In this document: positions 52,405-62,800 of the stretch, one piece after another
Position numbering within the stretch: position 1 is the stretch's first letter
How the letters are laid out: each line of letters opens with the position of its first letter
Assembly (NCBI GenBank): GCA_021613375.1
Contig: CM038716.1
Location: 17,553,524-17,617,523, forward strand
Length of the DNA stretch: 64,000 nt
DNA from: Megaleporinus macrocephalus
Lineage: Eukaryota > Chordata > Actinopteri > Characiformes > Anostomidae
Direction: 5' to 3'
Translations under genes and position numbers: made by a program
The notes under the pieces: generated by a model
Seen by the model: only the letters and a program-made list of their open reading frames with translations
Databases searched by the model: none
What the model was told of the DNA's origin: nothing

Positions 52405-52865
52405 ACCACCAGCTAATATCCAGAGTAACTGCCTTGTGCAGCACAGACAGAAGCTAGATGGACTGGGAGACTCAATAAGGTCCTGGTAGGTGGTCACAGG
52501 TATCTGGAGCCATGCTGACTGCAGTGCATCCCACAGCTGCTGGAGAGTCCGTGGAGGAGGATCCATAGAGCGAGCAGGGTGATCCAGGAGGTCCCGCAGA
52601 TGCTCAATTGGGTTCAAGTCTGAGAAATTAGGGGTCCAGGGTAGCTCTTGGAAGTCGTCGGGCAGCTCCTCCTACCAATATTGGACACTTCTAGCTGTGA
52701 CATGTTGGACACGGATGGATTCATACCCAAATTGTTTGAGAGTGCCTTCAACATGGATGAGTGGGTCCAGAGAATGCTATGAAAACATTCTTCAGACCGT
52801 AAACATTCTCTGCCACCTTTGTGCTGCCACCGTCGAATGCAGGAAGTTGTCATAATGTCCACTCA
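52405..52865 (-). pseudogene. Tc1/mariner transposase C-terminal fragment
   Basis: The minus-strand frame has DLNPIEHLRDLLD, PPPRTLQQLWDALQ and IPVTTYQDLIES, the signature C-terminus of Tc1-type transposases (around the last catalytic acidic residue of the DDE/D triad and the following helices). Upstream (toward 52865) the match continues in another frame, so there is at least one frameshift near 52620. The catalytic N-terminal part is missing. Tc1 transposases cut and paste at TA dinucleotides in the nucleus. This copy cannot. Confidence 0.75.
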
Positions 52866-53115
52866 ATGTCCTCTTTGGAGATTTGTAAAGTCAGAGACAA
52901 TCTCTTGCTGCATTGTTTGTGTTGAATGTAAACATCCATCATCAGTGGTCAAAGGACCCTGCTGTCAGGATGTTGCTGACCTCATCACTGCCACAGTATT
53001 GAGAAAGACTCACCACCTAAAAAACACCTGCTTAGTGGGGGGGTCCTGAACATGGACAAACAGGGTGAAAGGGGGCTAACAAAGTATGCAAACAAACAGA
53101 TGGACTAGTCTGTAA

Positions 53116-53298
53116 TTGTATATGGAGCTGATGGTTGTGTTCATCAAGCACAATGCCAAGTGTTGGGCGGTGTGGTGTAAAGCATGCAGCCACTGGGCTC
53201 TGGAGCAGTGGAAACCTGGTGATGAACTTCTATTTGATAGCCTGATGGATGAACATGGGTGTAGCAGTCAAAAAACTATCACCTACCAAAATGTGTAA
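53116..53298 (+). pseudogene. Tc1 transposase fragment, opposite orientation
   Basis: The plus-strand frame includes CKACSHWALEQWKPGDELLF, which resembles the segment of Tc1 transposases just before and at the second catalytic aspartate (usually W-[ST]-D-E-S). That motif has decayed here to GDELLFDS. Orientation is opposite to the transposase fragment at 52405, so two elements are juxtaposed. Confidence 0.5.
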
Positions 53299-55502
53299 AG
53301 GGCCAACAGCAAAGTTTTGTGTTGGTTTTGTGTTTTTTCAGGTTTACAGTGAAAGCTAAAGATCAGATTACAAAGATATGTTTACTGTTACCACAAAATT
53401 GGAAGCATGTAATGTTTACACATACTACAGCAGGAAATCTTTGTTGTCCACCACATGGCTCCTTCAGGGGCTGAGAAGTTGCCATAATCTGTGATGTATC
53501 GCCTTCTCGTGGACTCACTCTCTAAATGTATGGAGAGTGTTTGTGCGTGTATGTTTGTCAACTTTAGCAAAGCTGTAATTCAGAGCAGCTTGTGCTCATT
53601 ACAGTTTAAACCCCTCATCCAGTTAAATCTGCTTAGATGCTACCCAGCTTTGCAGCTCCCCATCCCCAAACACAGTCCACAGCCCTGTCTACTGCCAGTC
53701 ACCGATCAACACATCCCACAGCTGCGAGGAGACCTCAATCACCCACATACCCTCATTTCCAGTACAATCTGTGCATGTATATTTGCGAGGCTGCTGTGCC
53801 AAACGCTAGATTTAGTCTCATCTAATAGTTGGTCTTATCCGTGCTACAGTGCCCGGCTAACCCTGTATGACTTGACTGTTATGAGAATTGACACAGCGGT
53901 GACCTCATCGATCAATTACTCGAAATAAATACAACTCAATGTTCCAATCTTATCTCCCCACCACTGATTACCACGTTCAATAATTTAGGCCTAGACCCCA
54001 ACGTTTTAACTTTCTAAAGGACTGGAACCCTTTTGACTTCTATACAGCATTAGCACTGCAGTAACTCTGCGTTTCAAATGTTTTATTATGTTTTAAATGT
54101 TAATTTAGTCCAGACTTAAAGCCACTTGCCTCTTGATGCCTATTAGGCTATTAAATGTTCTAATTATTCTTTCAATGCTGGGAACATTTTGCCATAAGGC
54201 CTTTCACAAGCTTCTTGTTTAAATTTCCGTGGTTGCATTCTGGCACATGAGGTGCTATAACAACTGCTAAGGTGGAACAAGAAGCTGAAGATCAGCACCT
54301 TCATTTAAAGAGATATGATTAAAAAAAAGAAACTGATGAATGTGAAGCTGAACAGAATGCAGCTGCTGCACCATTTAAGGTGGAACGGTAGAATCTAAAC
54401 AAGAAGCTGGTAAATAAGAAATCGACTTCCCCCTCATAGTGTCAATACTGTCTGTATTTCTGATACAGAGATTTAAGCTAATAAATTATCCTACCTGGAG
54501 TTTTAGGAACGGAGCTACTGATGAGCTACGGTAGGACATTTCTCTTCTCTATGTCTTCCAACCAGTACTACACCACCACTAAATTCAACCAGTGTAGCAT
54601 CACTGCAGCATCACTATACATGGCAGGCCCAGTTGTAAGATGCTCCACACCCATGTACATCTGAAGGTCTTACAAAAGCACAATTTTTTTTTCTCCGTTT
54701 GCACCAGTTCCAGCCACATTCTATCACTGACACTGGCAGTTACTGCTTTTGCACATCTTTGTATTTACTGGCTTTGCACATATGGTTTTGTGTTGTCTTT
54801 TGTATTTGCACTACTGCTTATTTATCTCTCTTCAACCTTTTTAAAACTGAAGGAACTGCACTGGAGAAGTAGCCTGACAGTGTTTTGTTGTACTGTACAA
54901 CCTTGTATTGGTAATGCCAGTTGAATAGAATTGACTTTGCAGTAAAGACAGTTTTGTATATTATATTGAATTTCTGTTAACAGACGACCTAAATCTCCCT
55001 CACTGCTCCACCAATGCTGTTCAATACATTCAACAAGAAAAAGAACGTACTAAAATCAAACCAAGTCAGTAAAACAATAAAAGACGACAAACGAGAGCTA
55101 CTGACAGCAAACCAAGAGAGAATGCATGACTGCACATCTTTAAAGGGACTTTAAGACTAAGAGAATGTTTAAATAACTACTGCCGGGGACGACACTATAA
55201 AAAACAGAAGGCTGTTGCAGTCTTGAGGCAGCAATAAAAGGCAGCAGTGTGGTCAAAATCTTATTGCAGTGGCTAAAACAATTGGTAAGAGAACTGTTGT
55301 CCTTTAAATGGTGTGTCTGCACTATCTCTGACCTATTCTGCTTTCATTGTACCTTTAGAATTTTAACAATAAAAAAAAAAACTTATATTCAACAATATCA
55401 CTGGTAACCAGTGAAGGGAGGTAGGTACTGGGTAGCATCCTCTCATTTCTAGGTACTAACTAGAAGCCTTGCAGTGATTGTTCAAAGATTTGCAGAGAGT
55501 AT
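53299..55502. other. Non-coding stretch
   Basis: At 54340-54400 the words GCAGCTGCTGCACCATTTAA and GGTGGAACGG are the reverse complement of a repeat also seen at 21260 and 29370. The 145-codon frame at 53491-53928 shows no family features. No exon was recognised. Confidence 0.4.
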
Positions 55503-55687
55503 ATAACATAGTGGGTAACATCGCTGAGTACACGCAACAGGCCGAGGTTTGCTTCCTTACTCAAGCAAGCAATTCACGCTGTACCAATAAGAGTCATTAG
55601 GCAAGACAGCCGACGCTACATTCAGCCATCTCTTTAAGTTAAACAGTCATGGATAAGCCAGTGTCTGTAAATGTAAATGCAGTAAAA
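55503..55687 (+). mobile_element. tRNA-derived SINE, V-SINE-like
   Basis: A tRNA-like head (A-box region CATAGTGGGTAACATCGC, B-box region CGAGGTTTGCTTCC) is followed by TACTCAAGCAAGCAATTCAC, a GGCAAGACAGC block, and a tail with GTCATGGATAAGCCAGTG and TGTAAATGTAAATGCAGTAAA. That tail is the LINE-like 3' end shared by many fish SINEs. One copy, both Pol III boxes diverged. Confidence 0.7.
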
Positions 55688-56330
55688 CGTTAAAGTTATA
55701 CTTAATGAGCATAGTGATGTGACTGATAGGGATCAGGTTAGAAAAGCTCTGGAGTATTCGATTATTCTTACCAAAGCAAAGCAGAAGGCACCGTTTCCCA
55801 ACAATATAACACAGCACTGGAAAGAGCAAGCAGCGCAGTGCTAACACGTTTGCTCATTCATAAACAGGGATTACCAGAGAGTTACACCGCTCGTGTGATG
55901 TGAGGCGTGTCCGTGCTATTATCTGAAATAACGTAGCATCCATTCAGTACACAACACAGTCCCGCAAAAAAATAACCCCTGAAGCACTCTGCTGGTCAGT
56001 TTCTCTGTAAGAAGCCCATGAAGACTAAACTATATTGTCCTCAAATGTTTCCAAGCATGTTTGGGTGCAAACACAAAAAAAACATATATACACACACAGT
56101 GTCAGCTGATTAACTGATATATTTGAAAGACATGCTTTGATCTGACTGAACATTGAGTGTAAACCTTACGACTCCACGTTAATTTCATTTTGAATTGTTC
56201 TGGTGGTCTCTACGCACTTACAGGAAAAGTTTTTTTCAATGTAGCGTAACAATGTGCAATATTTTTCCATTCCCCCATGTGCAATTAAGAGTCAGTGTGC
56301 AACTATCTGTAAATAATATTCTTCTTCAGA
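55688..56330. other. Non-coding stretch
   Basis: Nothing recognised. Confidence 0.4.
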
Positions 56331-56960
56331 GTTTTATTATTATTAATAGACAAAGAAGCAAAAACAAGAAAATTAGCAGCAGGATGCTCAGATGTTTTCA
56401 AGAAGCTGATTCCACAAGCGAGGGTCAGCAGAGGAGAAAGCTTGATTACCTAGAAGCCGGTGATTGGTCTTTGGTACCACAAGCAAACCAGAGCTTGCTG
56501 GGCGCAGGGAGCGAGATGGAAAGTGCTGCAGTGTTATGTAGGGCTTTGTATGTAAGCACTAATACTTTAGAAATGATTCGGTGTGAAATGATTGGGTGTG
56601 TCGCATGTAACTAGTGTAGGTTTTTAAGTATAGGTGTGATATGCTGATGCAGGTGGGTCGGTTTAAGTAGTTGGGCGGCTGCGTTTTTGCACGAGCTGGA
56701 GTTTGTTTAAGGTGTAAGATGGAAGACCAGTTAGAAGAGCATTACAATAGTCGAGACTGGAGGTAATAAATGTATGTATGAGAAATAGGGGCTATGTTTT
56801 TGAGATGAAGAAATGCAGACTGCCTGATTTTATTAATATGTAAATCAAATGATAGCATTGTTGTCAAGGTAACATCTACAGTTCATACATGTGTAGATGG
56901 CATTAAATTACAGTGATCAATAAAAACAGTAATGTGAAGAGCAGACTCAACAGTAGACTG
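56331..56960 (+). repeat. Dispersed teleost repeat relic
   Basis: Blocks in order: CAGATGTTTTCAAGAAGCTG, TTATGTAGGGCTTTGTATG, TGCACGAGCTGGAGTTTG and AGCATTACAATAGTCGAGAC. They follow the arrangement of a widespread fish interspersed repeat whose parent family I cannot name with certainty. The 139-codon frame across it is not a gene. Confidence 0.5.
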
Positions 56961-58179
56961 TTGTATATACACTGTTTATTTATCAATCTTTAGTACTGAG
57001 TGCCTTGCTATCTCTTTACTGCTGTTACACTGAATTGGCCCACTGTGGGGCTGATAAAGGATTATCTTACGTTATCTTCTCTTGCTTAGCACAGTGGTTA
57101 AAAAAAAAAAAAAAAAAAGCCATTGCATGAGAAGACCCCGGTGCACTGATCACCATCAAGGTGTTTAAGAATAGGTTAGTGTGCAGTTACTGACAACTCT
57201 AATGAATCTGGCCCATTATAGCCACACAACTGGGTCATCCTCACAAAACCATTAAAAACGCATTCATAAACTGAATGCCATAAGCATCACATATTAAAAA
57301 CAAACATATAATTTAGTACAACCATTAAAGCTCCACACAGTGAAGCAAAAGGTTTGAAGTGCATTTATATTTTTCCCCTAACTCTCACTGCCACAGCCCG
57401 TTTCATTACAGATATTAAACATTTGCACTTATACACACACAATACTATACCATACAAATAGTTACAGAGGTAACTACAGAGAATATAACAGATTTATCTC
57501 CAAATCTGATCACCTATATTGCGAAATGTTACTAAAATCTATTAAAATATAAAGAAATTTAGTCCTTTGTCCCAGCATTTGTCATGTTGGTGAGAATAGC
57601 CCAGTGGGCTGGTCATATGTATGATGGCATATGGCACACAACAAACTGTAGTATCACAATGAGTAATTAGAAAACAAACAATTCTCAATCAGCACCAGCC
57701 TACTTAGTCATTCTGCCCCAGCAAAGCATTTCTGCGTTTACTCTCAGCTGATATTCTGCTCTGAAAAGAGCATGACGCTTGACGGCCTGAAAGTCATCAG
57801 AAGTACATTGACCAAGCCGTTCAGGACCTTCAAAGACAAATACAACTCTGCTGATGAACTCTGTGCTCTTTTGTGGCCAGCTGGGCTCAACAGTGTAGGT
57901 GTCGATTCAAAACTGGGGCATTGTTTTTTCTCTGTGGCAGAAAAATGAAGTGAAATGAAGATGTGGAGATGAGAGGGAAAGTACAAAGACCTGCAGGAGG
58001 AGAGATAGAGAGCTGTGTGGGTGTCAGGAGGGGAAAAGAGTTTTAGTAAAGTAATTAGCAGGCAGTAATTGCTCTCATTAGCTTTGGAGTGGAGCGAGTT
58101 AGGTAGGGATGGAGTGCGGACACGCTGTGCCTTTAGAGTCAGATGCGCGAGAGGCAGATAGCACTACTGCAGCCTGATA

Positions 58180-58180
<1 letters not shown>
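56961..58180. other. Non-coding stretch
   Basis: A poly-A run of about 19 at 57100-57118. From 57720 the sequence becomes complex and CpG-containing. No exon recognised. Confidence 0.4.

Positions 58181-58218
<38 letters not shown>
58181..58218. repeat. (GA)n microsatellite
   Basis: GA run with one AAAG interruption. Confidence 0.95.
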
Positions 58219-59432
58219 CACAGAGAGCGAGAGGTGGGCCTATCAGTACCCACGTCATCCCTACTGCACACAAGCGCACACACAGATGGTGAGATCAAGA
58301 GTGCGAGCGGGAGATGACCGTGTCGCAAGAGATGGAAAGATTTAAGGAAATGAGGCAGGTGTGGCACTAGCGAAGAGATGGAGCGAGAAGCCGTGGGGAG
58401 AAATGAAGGGAGGGGAGGAGTACGAGAGATGAATCCAACCCGGGCCTGAAGGTGTGAATCAGAACCGACTGCACACTCGTCTGCAGGTAAGGTGTAAAGT
58501 CCACGAAGACCGACAATTGGTAATGAGATACTGAGCTTCCAACGCCAGCCAATAACTTTCTACTCAGGCTACAGAGGAGAGAAAACGAGGGGGAGAAGCG
58601 CGAGACTGATGCAGCGGAAAAACGTCAGAAAGTCCTCCATGCTGGTGCACTGCAAAGTCCATAAAGATGATTAGAAGAGGGCCCAATGAAAACTGGTAAG
58701 CTTACCACACAACATCGAATATACCACGTAAACAAGCATGGGAGCTGTTGCCCTGCTTAACTCCCCAAGCTTTGTTTTCCTTTTGGTTAACCACCAGACA
58801 CACCTCAGCCTCGGATTAGGAGAGCACTGGAAATAAACTTTTATGGCCAAATACAATTGCTTTGCACCTACATTGGCTGAAATGTGTTTTCTTAAAAGGA
58901 TCAATATGCAAGAAGACACAATAAATTAAATTTTAAAAAAAATTCTAGTTTAGAGCATTATAGATTAAACCCATCCTGCCTTGCAATACCACTTTGTACC
59001 TGAAGAGGTGACAGGGAGTCCCTGTTTGCATTAAGTCTGCCATATGAGCGGAAAAGGAGAACTACTATGCTCTCAGCGAGAGAAAACATTAAAAATAAAG
59101 CCGCTGGAGAATCTGGAGAGCTCTCGGAGAGAAAATGGGTGGAATTTAATGCAGAACTCATCATTTTTTTGAATTGTTAAGTAACCAGGTGTGACCAAGA
59201 GTAAAGAGAAGGGAGGAGGAGCTGTGTATGAATTTAACATACTACGTCATCTTACATATTTAATAGGTCAGAATTAACATTTTTACTTCGGAAATGAAAA
59301 TGTACTTGTCTATTTAACACAGTGTGTCAGGTGTAATTATGTTACAACATTTGGTGCAGCTGTGGTTTAACAATGCAACCACAATACAATGGACAAAATA
59401 AACACTAATAAAGCATTTAGTTGCACATTAAT
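58219..59432. other. Non-repetitive purine-rich stretch, candidate conserved non-coding sequence
   Basis: 58219-58670 is purine-rich and CpG-containing. At 58970-59165 complex sequence (TACCACTTTGTACCTGAAG, GTCTGCCATATGAGCGG, GTGGAATTTAATGCAG) has the look of a conserved element. No coding evidence. Confidence 0.3.
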
Positions 59433-59800
59433 TCCATCCATCCATCCATCATCTACCACTTTATCCCTCTAGTCAGGGTCACAAGGGAGCCAATCCCAGC
59501 GTCATCGGCCAAAGGTGAGGTATACCATGGACAGTTTGCCAGCATTCCAACATGGCCATGGATACATTTACTCACACACACACACATACACACACAGACA
59601 CACCCACACGGGCAATTTAGGGTGACTGATTAACCTAACATGCATGTCTTTGGACGTGTGGGAGGAAACCGGAGTATCCAGAGGAAACCCACTCAAGCAT
59701 GAGAAGAACATGCAAACTCCACACAGAACAGCCCGGACCAGGAATCCATCCCAGATCGTCTTGCTGTGAGGCAACAGTGCTAACCACTACACCACCATAC
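59433..59800 (-). mobile_element. tRNA-derived SINE, family 2, whose head founds the satellite
   Basis: Read on the minus strand, the head is TATGGTGGTGTAGTGGTTAG followed by CACTGTTGCCTCACAGCAAG, with the tRNA-like A box TGGTGTAGTGG intact and the B-box region decayed. The body has GTGTGGAGTTTGCATGTTCT, CGGTTTCCTCCCACACG and CAAAGACATGCATGTTAGG-type blocks typical of a widespread fish and invertebrate family. It ends in a (GGAT)n tail, plus-strand TCCATCCATCCATC at 59436-59450. A CA-rich insertion at 59570-59606 interrupts the body. Confidence 0.8.
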
Positions 59801-62800
59801 TAACCATTACACCACCATACTAACCATTACACCACCATACTAACCACTACACCACCATACTAACCACTACACCGCCATACTAACCACTACACCACCATAC
59901 TAACCACTACACCACCATACTAACCACTACACCACCATACTAACCACTACACCACCATACTAACCACTACACCACCATGCTAATCACTACACCACCATAC
60001 TAACCACTACACCACCATACTAACCACTACACCGCCATACTAACCACTACACCACCATACTAACCATTACACCACCATACTAACCATTACACCACCATAC
60101 TAACCATTATACCACCGTACTAACCACTACACAACCATACTAACCATTACACCACCGTACTAACCATTATACCACCGTACTAACCACTACACCACCATAC
60201 TAACCACTACACCACCGTACTGACCACTACACCACCGTACTAACCATTACACCACCATACTAATCATTACACCATCATACTAACCATTACACCACCGTAC
60301 TAACCATTATACCACCGTACTAACCACTACACCATCATGCTAACCATTACACCACCATGCTAACCATTACACCACCATGCTAAACATTACAATTTTGTGC
60401 TAACCACTACACAACCATACTAACCACTACACGACCATGCTAACAATTACACCATTGTGCTAACCACTACACCACCATACTAACCATTACACCACCATGC
60501 TAACCATTACACCACCATACTAACCACTACACCACCGTACTAACCACTACACCACCGTACTAACCATTACACCACCATGCTAACCACTACACCACCATAC
60601 TAACCATTACACCACCATACTAACCATTATACCACCATACTAACCACTACACCACCATGCTAACCACTACACCACCATGCTAACCACTACACCACCGTAC
60701 TAACCACTACACCACCGTACTAACCACTACACCACCATACTAACCATTACACCACCATACTAACCATTACACCACCATACTAACCATTATACCACCGTAC
60801 TAACCACTACACAACCATACTAACCATTACACCACCGTACTAACCATTATACCACCGTACTAACCACTACACCACCATACTAACCACTACACCACCGTAC
60901 TGACCACTACACCACCGTACTAACCATTACACCACCATACTAATCATTACACCATCATACTAACCATTACACCACCGTACTAACCATTATACCACCGTAC
61001 TAACCACTACACCATCATGCTAACCATTACACCACCATGCTAACCATTACACCACCATGCTAAACATTACAATTTTGTGCTAACCACTACACAACCATAC
61101 TAACCACTACACGACCATGCTAACAATTACACCATTGTGCTAACCACTACACCACCATACTAACCATTACACCACCATGCTAACCATTACACCACCATAC
61201 TAACCACTACACCACCGTACTAACCACTACACCACCGTACTAACCACTACACCACCATACTAATCACTACACCACCATACTAACCACTAAACCACCGTAT
61301 TAACCACTACAAAACCATACTAACCATTACACCACCATACTAACCACTACACCACCATACTAACCACTACACCGCCATACTAACCACTACACCACCATAC
61401 TAACCATTACACCACCATACTAACCACTACACCACCATGTTAATCACTACACCACCATGCTAACCACTACACCACCGTACTAACCACTACACCACCGTAC
61501 TAACCACTACACCACCGTACTAACCATTACACCACCATGCTAACCACTACACCACCATACTAACCATTACACCACCATACTAACCATTATACCACCATAC
61601 TAACCACTACACCACCATGCTAACCACTACACCACCATGCTAACCACTACAACACCATGCTAACCACTACACCACCGCACTAACCACTACACCACCGTAC
61701 TAACCACTACAACACCATACTAACCATTACACCACCATACTAACCACTACACCACCATACTAACCATTACACCACCATACTAAACATTACACCACCATAC
61801 TAACCATTATACCACCGTACAAACCACTACACCACCATACTAACCATTACACCACCGTACTAACCATTATACCACCGTACTAACCACTACACCACCATAC
61901 TAACCACTACACCACCGTACTGACCACTACACCACCGTACTAACCATTACACCACCATACTAATCATTACACCATCATTCTAACCATTACACCACCGTAC
62001 TAACCATTATACCACCGTACTAACCACTACACCATCATGCTAACCATTACACCACCATGCTAACCATTACACCACCATGCTAAACATTACACCACCATGC
62101 TAAACATTACAACATTGTGCTACCCACTACACAACCATACTAACCACTACACGACCATGCTAACAATTACACCATTGTGCTAACCACTACACCACCATAC
62201 TAACCATTACACCACCATGCTAACCATTACACCACCATACTAACCATTACACCACCATGCTAACCACTACACCACCATACTAACCATTACACCACCATGC
62301 TAACCAATACACCACCATACTAACCATTACACCACCATGCTAACCACTACACCACCATACTAACCATTACACCACCATGCTAACCATTACACCACCATAC
62401 TAACCATTACACCACCATGCTAACCACTACACCACCATGCTAACCACTACACCACCATGCTAACCACTACACCACCATGCTAACCATTACAACACCATGC
62501 TAACCACTACACCACCATACTAACCACTACACCACCATGCTAACCACTACACCACCATGCTAACCACTACACCACCATGCTAACGATTACACCACCATGC
62601 TAACGATTACACCACCATGCTAACCACTACACCACCATGCTAACCACTACACCACCATGCTAACCATTACACCACCATGCTAACCACTACACCACCATGC
62701 TAACCACTACACCACCATGCTAACCATTATACCACCATGCTAACCACTACACCACCATACTAACCACTACACCACCATGCTAACCACTACACCACCATGC

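Larger units (their letters stand above)
51862..53115 (-). mobile_element. Tc1/mariner-like element relic carrying a nested hAT MITE
   Basis: The left edge ACTCACAATATTATGAC resembles the CATAACATTATGACCACC terminus of a common fish Tc1-like family. After the MITE comes ACCACCAGCTAATATCCAGA and a minus-strand transposase C-terminus. On the right, GGGTCCTGAACATGGACAAA and CAGGGTGAAAGGGGGCTAAC also belong to that family. The element is inactive through stops, frameshifts and the insertion. Confidence 0.7.

Noticed and set aside
56195..56614. 139-codon plus-strand frame
   Set aside because: It lies over a dispersed teleost repeat relic and matches no gene family.
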